The position numbers and the translations under genes were made by a program. DNA of 64,000 nucleotides from Bacillus sp. AFS037270 (GTDB taxonomy: Bacteria > Bacillota > Bacilli > Bacillales_B > DSM-18226). The stretch is from the NCBI RefSeq assembly GCF_002585305.1, contig NZ_NUNF01000078.1, positions 5,510 through 69,509 on the forward strand, in the 5' to 3' direction. Every line of letters starts with the position of its first letter. Position 1 is the stretch's first letter. The notes below the pieces were generated by a model. That model saw only the letters and a program-made list of their open reading frames with translations. It searched no databases and had not been told where the DNA came from. Positions 45,341-54,381 of this stretch are shown here, piece after piece.

Positions 45341-45547
45341 GCAAGCTATGATTGCTATGGATCACACTATAGCAGGAGCAGCTTCTGGAGAGATCGCAGA
45401 TATCTGCGGCGCCGAAGGGTTCACAATCTCAGGCAAAAGGACAGAAGAGTACGAAGACTATTTATTATTCTATCACAAAAGAGTAATAGATATTATTTGT
45501 TATTCTTTCGCCCGAAGAGATTGGAGAAATTCCAGTCTCTTTTTTTA
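45341..45547 (+). ncRNA. Glycine riboswitch (single aptamer) with terminator
   Basis: The sequence at 45381-45450 carries the glycine-aptamer hallmarks: CTGGAGAGATCGCAG, GCCGAAGGG, then CTCAGGCAAAAGGACAG, closed by a CTTCT/AGAAG P1 stem. Only one aptamer is present. A short helix just upstream (GCTAT 45354-45358 with ATAGC 45369-45373) may be the ghost-aptamer helix of singlet glycine riboswitches. The expression platform is a terminator (AGAGATTGGA/TCCAGTCTCT, 45516-45540, then TTTTTT). It lies about 70 bases before the permease start. Whether glycine turns the gene on or off is not decided by the sequence read here. Confidence 0.88.
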
Positions 45548-45617
45548 TTGGTTTAATTCTTGTTCATAGTTTCACATGTACAAGAAGAATTATTACTACC
45601 ATTAGGGGGAGTTTCAA

Positions 45618-46982
45618 GTGGCACATCAGGAATTAAAAAGGGATTTAAAAAACCGGCACGTACAATTGATTGCAATTGGAGGAACAATTGGAACAGGGTT
45701 ATTTTTAGGATCAGGCAGAGCCATCCAGTTAGCAGGTCCATCGATTATGTTTGCCTATATCATTGTAGGGATCGCCTGTTTTTTTGTTATGAGAGCATTA
45801 GGAGAGCTGCTATTATCAAAAGCGGGTTATACATCTTTTACAGACATTGCTGAAGACTACATTGGACCATGGGCAGGATTTGTAACGGGATGGACTTATT
45901 GGTTTTGTTGGATCATGACAGCTATGGCTGATATTATTGCCGTTGGTGTATATGTTCAATATTGGTTTGATATCCCGCAGTGGGTTCCAGCCATCGTCTG
46001 CTTAGTTCTATTATTGGGGCTTAATCTATTAACGGTAAAACTATTTGGAGAGTTAGAGTTTTGGTTTGCCTTAATAAAGGTCATCACGATTCTCGCTTTA
46101 ATTGGAATAGGAGTTACCTTATTAGTAATAGGATTCAAAACAGATGTGGCAACCGTTTCTGTAAAAAATATTTGGGAATATGGCGGTCTATTTCCACATG
46201 GTGTATCAGGTTTCTTACTATCTTTTCAGATGGTAGTCTTTGCCTATGTGGGCGTTGAATTGGTGGGTGTATCAGCAGCGGAAACAGCCAATCCGCAAAA
46301 AAATATCCCGTCAGCGATTAATAAAATTCCGTTAAGAATTCTATTTTTCTATGTGGGCGCACTTTTTATCTTGTTATGTATCAATCCATGGACACAGTTA
46401 AATGCAGATAACAGTCCTTTTGTAAAAACGTTTAGTTTGGTAGGAATACCGATTGCAGCAGGTATTATTAATTTCGTTGTGTTAACATCAGCGGCATCTG
46501 CCTGCAATAGTGGTTTGTTTTCAACGAGCCGAATCTTATATAATTTAAGCTCTAAATCCCAGGGCCCAGCCCAATTTTCTAAATTAAATAAAAATCATGT
46601 ACCAAGTAATGCATTATTGGTCTCAGCACTTGTTTTATCAGTCGGAGCACTTTTAAGCAAACTGATTCCTGAACAAGCTTTTGGCATCGTGACAACGATC
46701 AGTGCGATTTGTTTTATTTGGGTTTGGGGTATTATCTTAGTTTGTCATTTACGGTACCGGAAATTACGTCCGGACCTGCGAAAAAAATCGACTTTTAAAG
46801 CTCCATTTACGCCGTTTATTAATTACGCAGTCTTAGCTTTATTTGTTTTTATTCTTATTGTTATGTTGTTTGCTGAATCAACTCGGACAGCTTTATTATT
46901 GACACCGATATGGTTTATTCTTTTATTTATCTTGTACTCTCTTAAAAGAAACAAGGATCAGAACATAAAAGTATCTGCATAA
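45618..46982 (+). CDS. APC-family amino-acid permease, probably glycine/alanine/serine
   Basis: This 454-residue, 12-helix permease of the amino acid transporter (CycA/GabP-like) family opens RDLKNRHVQLIAIGGTIGTG, with FAYVGVELVGVSAAETANPQ in the middle, both typical. The start is GTG 45618 with AGGGGGA upstream. A glycine riboswitch in its leader points to glycine, or a related small amino acid such as D-alanine or D-serine, as substrate. Transcription ends at the terminator at 47004. Confidence 0.85.
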   Translation: MAHQELKRDLKNRHVQLIAIGGTIGTGLFLGSGRAIQLAGPSIMFAYIIVGIACFFVMRALGELLLSKAGYTSFTDIAEDYIGPWAGFVTGWTYWFCWIMTAMADIIAVGVYVQYWFDIPQWVPAIVCLVLLLGLNLLTVKLFGELEFWFALIKVITILALIGIGVTLLVIGFKTDVATVSVKNIWEYGGLFPHGVSGFLLSFQMVVFAYVGVELVGVSAAETANPQKNIPSAINKIPLRILFFYVGALFILLCINPWTQLNADNSPFVKTFSLVGIPIAAGIINFVVLTSAASACNSGLFSTSRILYNLSSKSQGPAQFSKLNKNHVPSNALLVSALVLSVGALLSKLIPEQAFGIVTTISAICFIWVWGIILVCHLRYRKLRPDLRKKSTFKAPFTPFINYAVLALFVFILIVMLFAESTRTALLLTPIWFILLFILYSLKRNKDQNIKVSA

Positions 46983-47003
46983 TAGTTATAAAATATAAAA
47001 GTG

Positions 47004-47041
47004 AACTAACCCACATCATTATGATTGGGTTAGTTTTTTTT
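47004..47041 (+). terminator. Terminator after the permease gene
   Basis: An AACTAACCCA/TGGGTTAGTT stem is followed by a T run. Confidence 0.85.
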
Positions 47042-47236
47042 AAAAAGAAAATAGTTTAATTTTTTGTTCGTTAAAAAGGAAAAAGGAAAAATATGTAGAA
47101 ATATTAATATAATGGAAGGCCGGGTGTAACACAGAAAACTAGATTGTAATATTGCTAACAAATTTGTAATGTGGATATGCCCGCCAACATATGATACACG
47201 GATTAGTCATTTTAATGGAGTGTTGGGGGGATCTAT

Positions 47237-48001
47237 TTGCAGAGAAAATGGTTGGTTTTTGTTAGTTTAGCTTTTCTTTTGTTGTTTAGCTTGTGTTTTG
47301 GTGTACCTTCTAGTAAGGCGGCGACAGTCAACAAGTTCATTATTATTAACAAAGCAACCAACCGCCTAGCATACTATGAAAACGGCACACTGAAAAAAGA
47401 ATTTAAGGTAGCAACAGGGCGGAGTCCTTCGTACACACCGGAAGGGAAGTTCAAAATTGTTAACAAAATCGTTAACCGCCCATATTACACGGGGCATATT
47501 CCAGGAGGGGACCCTCGAAATCCGCTGGGTAATCGCTGGCTTGGATTGAATGCACGCGGAACATGGGGGTCCACCTATGCCATCCATGGGAACAACAACC
47601 CAAGTTCTATTGGCAAGTATGTGAGCGGCGGCTGCATCCGCATGTATGATAATGAAGTGGAGTGGCTATTTAACCAGGTGCCAGTAAATACTACGGTTGT
47701 TATTACCACTTCGAAAAGCTCCTTCGATGCGATCGCTGTGGCTAACGGATTAAAAGGCGGCGGGCAAGGTACACCTTCTGTCCCTGTTACTACAATCGGG
47801 GAAACCCTTAAAAAAGGAAGCAGGGGACCTGCAGTAGTAATACTTCAGAAGAAGCTGACATCTCTTGGATACAGTACCAAAGGGTTTGATGGCATCTTTG
47901 GAGCAAACACTGATAGCGCAGTCCGTAACTTCCAAAGAGCCCATCACCTGCAAGTAGATGGCGTTGTAGGACCGAATACGAGAAAAGCCCTTGGACTATA
48001 A
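47237..48001 (+). CDS. Secreted L,D-transpeptidase with peptidoglycan-binding domain
   Basis: The 254-residue protein has a signal peptide (MQRKWLVFVSLAFLLLFSLC, cleavage probably after SKA at about 28), a YkuD catalytic domain (about 32-157) with His117 in YAIHGNNNP and the nucleophile Cys133 in SGGCIRMYD, and a C-terminal PG_binding_1 domain (about 187-253, LKKGSRGPAVVILQKKL). The enzyme forms meso-diaminopimelate 3-3 cross-links or anchors proteins in the wall. The start is TTG 47237 with GGGGGGAT upstream. It forms a single-gene unit. Spore-cortex or stationary-phase wall remodelling is possible. Confidence 0.9.
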   Translation: MQRKWLVFVSLAFLLLFSLCFGVPSSKAATVNKFIIINKATNRLAYYENGTLKKEFKVATGRSPSYTPEGKFKIVNKIVNRPYYTGHIPGGDPRNPLGNRWLGLNARGTWGSTYAIHGNNNPSSIGKYVSGGCIRMYDNEVEWLFNQVPVNTTVVITTSKSSFDAIAVANGLKGGGQGTPSVPVTTIGETLKKGSRGPAVVILQKKLTSLGYSTKGFDGIFGANTDSAVRNFQRAHHLQVDGVVGPNTRKALGL

Positions 48002-48018
48002 CAGTCATTCATTATCTA

Positions 48019-48048
48019 AGCTGCTCAGTTTTGCTGAGCGGCTTTTTT
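48019..48048 (+). terminator. Terminator after the L,D-transpeptidase gene
   Basis: An AGCTGCTCAG/CTGAGCGGCT stem with TTTTTT. Confidence 0.85.
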
Positions 48049-48070
48049 ATATTCAATATATACAGAAAAA

Positions 48071-48110
48071 TAGAGGATTCCCAAAGAATTAGTCTTTTGG
48101 GAATCCTCTA
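48071..48110 (-). terminator. Terminator of the MarR-EmrAB operon
   Basis: A 15-bp TAGAGGATTCCCAAA stem and its complement lie just beyond the emrB-like stop codon on the minus strand. Confidence 0.7.
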
Positions 48111-48126
48111 TCTAATTAATAATATT

Positions 48127-49947
48127 TTATTTCTGTATCTGAGCCCGTTTTACAAAGAATACTAAAACCAGGGCTATAAAAGCAATAATGGTAGCGACAA
48201 TAAATGCATCATTAATCCCATCTATTGTGGTTTGTTTCATGACTTGCCCATAAAGCACATAGGTAGTTAGTTGTTTACCAGCGGCAGCAGGCATGTGTGT
48301 TAACGCTGCTAGGCCTTGACTAAGCTGTGAAAATTGACCTGCGATGAATGGATTCGCACTTGTCATTGTACTAATATATTCACCATAATGCACCCCTGAC
48401 CTTGAGGTCATCACGGTAACAAGGAAGGCAGTTCCAATACTTCCGGCAATTTGTCTTGCTGTATTGGATGCGGCCGTACCGTGTGCCCCTAGGTGACGAG
48501 GTAATTGGTTTAGACCTTCAGTCATAATTGTCATCATAATGAATGACATACCAAACATCCTAAATACATAAAGGAGAAGGAGATGGGTATAGCTTGTTGT
48601 CATACTTAATTTAGTAAATTGCCATGTTGTAATAACCGTTATGGTTAAGCCGATGACACCAAGCCACCTTGCACCGATTTTATCAAAAAGTGCACCTGAG
48701 ATTGGCGACATAATTCCCATTATAATCGCCCCAGGAAGCATCAATAAACCAGATTCTAAGGCGGTAAAACCACGAATATTTTGCAAATAAATAGGAAGCA
48801 AGATCATCGCACCAAACATGGCCATGTTGACAATCATACTGATAATGGTAGTTAAAGCAAAAATGTCATATTTAAATACTCTTAGATCTAACATCGGTTT
48901 ATCGGTTGTAAGTTCACGCCAGATAAACGCGAGGATAAATATCGCTCCAACTGTTAAAGAAACCACTACAGTTGCACTGTCCCAGCCATCACTTCCTGCT
49001 TCACTAAATCCATATAATAGAAATCCAAAACCTAATGTTGAGAATAATAATCCTGGGAAATCAAATTTAGGATTCGTTGTTTTGGTTACATCTTTCATCC
49101 ACATGAAGCTAAAAATTAAATCAAGTACACCAATTGGAATAACGATATCAAACAATAATCTCCATGAATAATGTCCAATCAACCACCCAGACAATGTTGG
49201 GCCGATAGCTGGAGCAAATATCATAACAACACCCATGAGTCCCATGGCTTTCCCACGCTTTTCCGGAGGGAAGAGGGCGAAAAAGACAGTCATCAATAGA
49301 GGCATAATAATTCCGGCACCACTTGCCTGGATGACCCTTCCGATCATCAGCATACTAAAGTTAAATGATAGGGAACAAATTAATGAACCTACGGTAAAAA
49401 GAGAAATCGCAGCAATAAAAAGTTTCCTGGTTCCAAACTTTTCAATCAAGTAAGCCGTAACTGGAATCAAAATACCGTTAACTAGCATATAACCAGTTGA
49501 TAGCCATTGAACCGTATTTGCAGAAACACCTAAATCATTCATAATATGAGGAATCGCTACATTAAGTAAAGTTTGATTAAGGATAGCAACAAATGCACCA
49601 AGCATTAATGCAGTGAGTATTTTACCTGTTCCTGAAGATTTTTCAGATTTACGCTCTTCTTGACTGGAACGGTTTCTAATTTCTTCTTTTGGTTTTACAT
49701 CGGCTTGCACATATTCCAAAGCTGGCTCGGCTATCGCATTATCTTCAAGCATATCCTCCACTTGACTTGATAGATCTTCTTGTTGGTCTTTTTTATTGAT
49801 TTCTTGCCTTTGTGGAATATCTTCAACCTCTTGTTTTATTACTTCAGTTTGAGCAACTTTCGGTTTTTTTTGTTTCAACACACCGAAATTGATGAGAAGT
49901 AACACTAAAATACATATAAGGGCATAAACCGTGATATATATTGACAT
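48127..49947 (-). CDS. EmrB/QacA-type MFS drug exporter with long N-terminal extension
   Basis: The 606-residue, 14-helix DHA2 exporter has its core beginning LGAFVAILNQTLLNVAIPHI at about residue 115, with motif YLIEKFGTRKLFIAAISLF (shown as LIEKFGTRKLF) and the antiporter motif GVVMIFAPAIGPTLSGWLI. Unusually, about 110 residues precede the core: one membrane helix (about 5-22), then a highly charged stretch rich in Glu, Gln and Lys. This reverses the usual short cytoplasmic N-terminus. It is 8 bases after the EmrA-like gene in a MarR-led operon, forming a drug, toxin or phenolic efflux system. Confidence 0.87.
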   Translation of the reverse strand: MSIYITVYALICILVLLLINFGVLKQKKPKVAQTEVIKQEVEDIPQRQEINKKDQQEDLSSQVEDMLEDNAIAEPALEYVQADVKPKEEIRNRSSQEERKSEKSSGTGKILTALMLGAFVAILNQTLLNVAIPHIMNDLGVSANTVQWLSTGYMLVNGILIPVTAYLIEKFGTRKLFIAAISLFTVGSLICSLSFNFSMLMIGRVIQASGAGIIMPLLMTVFFALFPPEKRGKAMGLMGVVMIFAPAIGPTLSGWLIGHYSWRLLFDIVIPIGVLDLIFSFMWMKDVTKTTNPKFDFPGLLFSTLGFGFLLYGFSEAGSDGWDSATVVVSLTVGAIFILAFIWRELTTDKPMLDLRVFKYDIFALTTIISMIVNMAMFGAMILLPIYLQNIRGFTALESGLLMLPGAIIMGIMSPISGALFDKIGARWLGVIGLTITVITTWQFTKLSMTTSYTHLLLLYVFRMFGMSFIMMTIMTEGLNQLPRHLGAHGTAASNTARQIAGSIGTAFLVTVMTSRSGVHYGEYISTMTSANPFIAGQFSQLSQGLAALTHMPAAAGKQLTTYVLYGQVMKQTTIDGINDAFIVATIIAFIALVLVFFVKRAQIQK

Positions 49948-49955
49948 CTTATCAC

Positions 49956-50609
49956 CTACTTATGAATTCGCACGGTCACGTTCATACCAGGAACAATTCC
50001 TACACCTTTATTGTCATCAATGGATACTTTAACAGGAACAACTTGTGTTACCTTAGTGTAATTTGCTGTGTTATTTGAACTAGGTAACAAAGAGAAAGTG
50101 CCTGCTGTAGCTAAACCGATTTGTTGTATTTTCCCTTTTAATGTTGAATTAGGAAAAGCATCAACGTAAATGTCAACATCCTGTCCTACGGCAATTTCGT
50201 CAATCTTTGTTTCATCAATGTTTGCTGTTACCCACAAATTATTTAAATCATATACTTGTGCAAGAGGTGTTCCTGCTTCAACGAATGAATTTTGGACAGC
50301 GTTACTTTGAACAACTGTTCCGTTTGTTGGAAGAGTAACTTTCATTTCAGTCGGCTGTCCATCGGTTCCAGTAGTTAAGATCGTCCCAATTGTTTCATCT
50401 TTAGTAAAACTATCCCCAACTTTGCCTTCCCAACCAGTTAATTTTCCGTTAGCAGGAGCTGCAATGGAAACTTGTTGTCCAGCGATTTGCGCATTGTCTG
50501 TTGTTAAATAATTGACGCTTTTATTGTAGTAAGCATATCCTGCAAAACCTCCACCTACTAAGACAATTAAAATTATAATGTTGACTAATAGTAAACGTTT
50601 CGTACTCAT
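49956..50609 (-). CDS. EmrA/HlyD-family membrane fusion protein
   Basis: The 217-residue protein has a single N-terminal membrane helix (about 6-26), a lipoyl-like half (DNAQIAGQQVSIAAPANGKL), and the conserved second half (LWVTANIDETKIDEIAVGQD, then VDAFPNSTLKGKIQQIG). The long coiled-coil hairpin of Gram-negative EmrA is missing, as expected in a Gram-positive cell with no outer membrane. It is co-transcribed with the EmrB-like exporter and MarR regulator, and the gaps are only 4-8 bases. Confidence 0.87.
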   Translation of the reverse strand: MSTKRLLLVNIIILIVLVGGGFAGYAYYNKSVNYLTTDNAQIAGQQVSIAAPANGKLTGWEGKVGDSFTKDETIGTILTTGTDGQPTEMKVTLPTNGTVVQSNAVQNSFVEAGTPLAQVYDLNNLWVTANIDETKIDEIAVGQDVDIYVDAFPNSTLKGKIQQIGLATAGTFSLLPSSNNTANYTKVTQVVPVKVSIDDNKGVGIVPGMNVTVRIHK

Positions 50610-50613
50610 TCAA

Positions 50614-51018
50614 TTATTCCTCCTCAATCGATAACTTTTCCAAAACCAGTTTATGAAGACGCAGCAGATGGGAGATTTCCTCCTCTGGTAAATCAAGGAC
50701 TTCTTTCATTTTCTTTATAAGCATGGAATCGGAAGTATTAAACTGATCTAATGTTCTTATTCCTTCGTCTGTTAAACGTATAGAGACGGATCTTCTATCT
50801 CCCGGAGGTATTACTCGTTCAACTAAGCCACTATGAACGAGGCGGTCAATCACCCCACTAACGGTACTGTTGGTCAGTTTTAATTTTTCTGCGAGTTCCC
50901 CTAAACTGATATTAGGATTGTAGTTAATTTTGTATAGTGCCTTTAATTGAACAGGAGTAATACCTAATCTTTCTGCATCAAATTTAACAAGTCTATTGAA
51001 GGCTTTATTAATTTCCAT
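50614..51018 (-). CDS. MarR-family transcriptional repressor
   Basis: The 134-residue winged-helix regulator has ISLGELAEKLKLTNSTVSGV as recognition region (recognition helix TNSTVSGVIDRL) and the wing ERVIPPGDRRSVSIRLT, classic MarR features. It is the first gene of its own operon with the EmrA- and EmrB-like genes. A palindrome overlaps the transcription start, so it most likely represses the operon and is released by a phenolic or drug ligand. GGGAG precedes the ATG at 51018. Confidence 0.88.
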   Translation of the reverse strand: MEINKAFNRLVKFDAERLGITPVQLKALYKINYNPNISLGELAEKLKLTNSTVSGVIDRLVHSGLVERVIPPGDRRSVSIRLTDEGIRTLDQFNTSDSMLIKKMKEVLDLPEEEISHLLRLHKLVLEKLSIEEE

Positions 51019-51103
51019 AAAACTCCCTAAAATTTCATTATTAAGTACGTCTATTTTAGAACCCTCCTTTCTTTCTAAAATCTAATATTACCTATAAGAA
51101 TAT

Positions 51104-51149
51104 TTCGTATGCGAAGTAAATTATAAACAGGGACAAGGAATAATGTCAA
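51104..51149 (-). promoter_or_regulatory. Consensus promoter with MarR-type operator at +1
   Basis: On the minus strand, TTGACA (51144-51149), an 18-base spacer and TATAAT (51120-51125) are followed by the palindrome TTCGCATACGAA (51104-51115), which covers the expected start site. This is the ideal place for repression by the MarR protein encoded next. Confidence 0.65.
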
Positions 51150-51235
51150 TAATAAAGCAATAGAGTGTCAGACTACAGGATGAAATCATACACTCTTCTT
51201 AGAGGAGACATATAACTATTTAGGGGGATGGGAAA

Positions 51236-51607
51236 ATGAAGTTTGAGATGCAAAAAGCTATTATGTTAGCTGAAAATATAAATGATTTTATAAAATATGT
51301 TCAAAAAAGTAATGAAAATAAGAACAGCTTTAGATTTAATCCTGATAAATTATTACAAGTAAAACTCCTTGTTGAAGAATTTAGGTTTCAGATAATTGCA
51401 GACGAGCTATTAAGAATCAATCAGTATTCATGGGATGGAAAGTATACTCATTATTTAGTTGATTGTTTTAAAAAGGGAATTGACATTATAGATGAATATG
51501 TTCGAAATAACTACGAAGATTTATATCTGTTAACAGCAAGACTTTATACATTAAAGGACCTTGGCAGCATATTTAGCCTAAAGGAAACAGAAACTTTTTC
51601 ATTGTAA
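51236..51607 (+). CDS. Hypothetical protein, 123 residues
   Basis: This soluble, helix-rich protein is not recognised. Features are LAENINDFIKYVQKSNENKN near the N-terminus, a Tyr/Asp-rich middle (DCFKKGIDIIDEYVRNNYED), and LKDLGSIFSLKETETF at the end. AGGGGGATGGG precedes ATG 51236, and a terminator-like hairpin follows at 51644. It is divergent from the MarR operon across 217 bases. No signal peptide or membrane helix is present. Confidence 0.6.
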   Translation: MKFEMQKAIMLAENINDFIKYVQKSNENKNSFRFNPDKLLQVKLLVEEFRFQIIADELLRINQYSWDGKYTHYLVDCFKKGIDIIDEYVRNNYEDLYLLTARLYTLKDLGSIFSLKETETFSL

Positions 51608-51643
51608 AAGTTTAAAGGTGTAAGAATCAAAATAAAAGTATCT

Positions 51644-51679
51644 AAAGTGTCAGGCCGGATAAAGAGGAACTGGCACTTT
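51644..51679 (+). terminator. Terminator-like hairpin after the hypothetical gene
   Basis: AAAGTGTCAG pairs with CTGGCACTTT (one T-G pair). The remainder of the gap to 51886 is AT-rich, with no other feature seen. Confidence 0.55.
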
Positions 51680-51886
51680 CTATTGCTCATTTTGTTAAAT
51701 CTAGTAAAATAGTAGGAAAGGTGTAGAAATGGATTCCTAATGTAACATGAAAGAAAGATATATAAAGTGTAATTTCCCGCTTTGGGTCATAAAGATGTTC
51801 GTTAAAGATTATACATAAATATATTTCAAATGAAATTTTATAAATTATATGGCAATCGAGACCATTAAGTAGAGGTAATGTAAAGG

Positions 51887-54259
51887 ATGAATGAAGACTT
51901 AATAAAAAAAGCCAATACATCTTATCAGTTAGCTGAGCAAAAGGCTGCACAATATTTTCTTTCCCTTTATCAACAGGTCATGGAAAAGTCATATGTCCCT
52001 GCCTTAACAAAAGATATACACTCATGGAAACAAAACCATATTCATCATCATCCACTATTATCGTTCTTTTCGAGAAGAAAGAAAAAGTCTGATACCCAAG
52101 GATATTACAATTATATCCGTTGGCTCGATTACACAGGTAAACTGGATAACTACCTGGATCGCAGCATTTCCTATCTATTTATGCGGGATCTGGGTAAAGC
52201 ATTAAATTCTCCTGACACCCAGATAAAGATTCGTCAGGTCGTTGATAGTTTAAAAAATAACCTAACTGAAGGTGGAAAAGAGGAAAAAGAGTCGTTTAGT
52301 ATGGCCGGATTATATCGCTGGGCTCAAAAGGAAGGTATTGAATCCACTATGATCTGGGTCTTAGACAAATTAAAGACCGTAACCCTTAATATACCAAAGG
52401 GAATGGATGCTGAACATGCCCAGAGAAAACTTATCAAAATCATAGCTGGTGTTATGATGCATGTGGTTGTAGAGTTAGAAGATGATCTATCGCCTCTTGA
52501 ACGTAAACAGAAACTAGATAAAGCAATTAGGCTTGGTTACTCTTATGGTCTGACCTATCCCTTCATTGATGATCTATTAGATTCACGTGTTTTATCAGAT
52601 AATGAGAAAAAACAATACTCCCATTTAATACGGACGACACTTATTACTGGGGCAGTACCGGAGTTGGGGGACTGGATTGGAAAAAACATCAATCTCATTC
52701 GGTATATCCATTCAGAGCTTCGAGAGGCTTATGAATATATAAAGACTAATCAGCAGCCTGAGACATTGAAGTTATTTTTTGATCAATCCTATGTGTTTTT
52801 TAACTCACAGGAAGTAGACCGTGAAAAAAATCTATCCAATGCCAACTACTCGAATGAAGAGCTTTATATTCCAGTGATATTAAAATCATCTTCTTCGAGA
52901 TTGATCGTGCGTTCCGTCCTCAGTGCTCCTGAGGATGAGGGATTTGACAATCGAACCTTCTTTTATGGAATTTACAATCAGCTGGCGGATGACTTTGCCG
53001 ACATGTTTGATGATATGAAGGAGGGGGCAGTGACTCCCTATACTTATTATCTGAAATATCATAATCAACGTCCTGATTTGATAAATCCCTTCGAATTATA
53101 CTGGGCAGTAATCGCCAATTTAATTCATAATGTGTATCACTCTGATGGTAAGACCTGTGAGGTTATACTCGATCGAGCCATAAACGGACTAAAGCGATTT
53201 AAAGAGCGCGTCGGAAAGGAAAAATACAACGAAGTGATGCATCTTTTTTCTTCCGGACATCCCAATTTCAATCGTGTTATTCAAAAAATGGTCATTAAAG
53301 CAGATGATGTGGATTTTTTTGATAAACTACTTCGAGACCATATTATAATGAATTTAAAAAAGGACCGACAGGAACAGGATGACTTTTTAGATCGGATGGA
53401 AACGGTACGGGATCAAATTAATAACAATATAAAAATCTATCAAGGAGAAAATATTCCTTTGATGGATGACTCCATTACAGAAGCCTCCAATTATAGTCTT
53501 TTGGGTGATGGAAAGAGATTAAGGCCGATTGTCGCTTGGGAAATAGCTGTGAATGGTTATGGATTAAACCACTCGGCGATTATGCCGCTTTTAAAATCAT
53601 TGGAATATATGCATACGGCATCCCTTATTTTCGATGATCTTCCCTCTCAGGATAATGCCTCTTTCCGTAGAGGACGGCAGACGCTGCATGAGGTGTATAA
53701 CACAGCGATTGCGGAATTAGCGGGTCTGTTTTTAACTCAGAAGGCGATCGAGGAGCAAGCATCCCTGCTTGAATTTGATGCAAAAACAGTGCTTAAGATG
53801 ATTCAGTATTCGGCCAGAATGACCGAGAATATGTGTAAGGGGCAAGCAATGGATTTAGCCTCGAAAGGAAAGCCGTTAACATTGGAACAGTTAACAACCA
53901 TGAGTTATTATAAAACAGGAATTGCATTTGAAGCTTCGATCATTATGCCTGCCATCCTTGCTCAGGCCAAGGAGTCCGAAATGGAGGCATTGAAGAAATT
54001 TGCCCGTTATGCCGGCATTGCTTTTCAGATTAAGGATGACCTGCTGGATGTAGAAGGGGATGATCGTAAACTCGGAAAAGCAATTGGTAAGGATAAAGAA
54101 AATAATAACTCTACCTTTGTATCAATTCTAGGTCAGGATGGTGCAAGAAAAGAGATGTGGGAGCAATACTGTCTAGCAATGGAGGCACTGGAAGAGGTGC
54201 CACGTAATATTATTTTCTTGAAGCATTTGTTAAATTATATGGTAAATCGTGAACATTAA
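51887..54259 (+). CDS. Two-part isoprenoid enzyme: class I synthase-like N-half fused to polyprenyl synthetase
   Basis: This 790-residue protein is far longer than an ordinary prenyl synthase (about 300-350). Residues 520-790 form a trans-polyprenyl synthetase: GDGKRLRPIV, first Asp-rich motif FDDLPSQDN (583) with RRGRQTLH, and second motif IKDDLLDVEGD (717). The N-terminal half has its own pair of Asp-rich motifs, YPFIDDLLDS (228) and LADDFADMFDDMKEG (368), about 140 residues apart, like the 134 in the C half. It is preceded by an extra 100 residues. A second class I isoprenoid fold (a cyclase or degenerate synthase) is inferred. AGAGGTAATG precedes ATG 51887. The product is unknown. Confidence 0.75.
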   Translation: MNEDLIKKANTSYQLAEQKAAQYFLSLYQQVMEKSYVPALTKDIHSWKQNHIHHHPLLSFFSRRKKKSDTQGYYNYIRWLDYTGKLDNYLDRSISYLFMRDLGKALNSPDTQIKIRQVVDSLKNNLTEGGKEEKESFSMAGLYRWAQKEGIESTMIWVLDKLKTVTLNIPKGMDAEHAQRKLIKIIAGVMMHVVVELEDDLSPLERKQKLDKAIRLGYSYGLTYPFIDDLLDSRVLSDNEKKQYSHLIRTTLITGAVPELGDWIGKNINLIRYIHSELREAYEYIKTNQQPETLKLFFDQSYVFFNSQEVDREKNLSNANYSNEELYIPVILKSSSSRLIVRSVLSAPEDEGFDNRTFFYGIYNQLADDFADMFDDMKEGAVTPYTYYLKYHNQRPDLINPFELYWAVIANLIHNVYHSDGKTCEVILDRAINGLKRFKERVGKEKYNEVMHLFSSGHPNFNRVIQKMVIKADDVDFFDKLLRDHIIMNLKKDRQEQDDFLDRMETVRDQINNNIKIYQGENIPLMDDSITEASNYSLLGDGKRLRPIVAWEIAVNGYGLNHSAIMPLLKSLEYMHTASLIFDDLPSQDNASFRRGRQTLHEVYNTAIAELAGLFLTQKAIEEQASLLEFDAKTVLKMIQYSARMTENMCKGQAMDLASKGKPLTLEQLTTMSYYKTGIAFEASIIMPAILAQAKESEMEALKKFARYAGIAFQIKDDLLDVEGDDRKLGKAIGKDKENNNSTFVSILGQDGARKEMWEQYCLAMEALEEVPRNIIFLKHLLNYMVNREH

Positions 54260-54271
54260 TAGACCGAACAG

Positions 54272-54296
54272 AAACTATCAGTATGATAGTTTTTTT
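54272..54296 (+). terminator. Terminator after the isoprenoid enzyme gene
   Basis: An AAACTATCA/TGATAGTTT stem with TTTTTT. Confidence 0.85.
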
Positions 54297-54381
54297 CGTT
54301 TATTAAAAGAAATCTCTATCAACAAAAGATATAATAAGACTATGTTTCTATTGCTAGCGTTCAACAAGGAGGTATGCTGCC

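Noticed and set aside
45348..45569. A 73-codon frame upstream of the amino-acid permease
   Set aside because: It lies across the glycine riboswitch aptamer and terminator and has no ribosome binding site.
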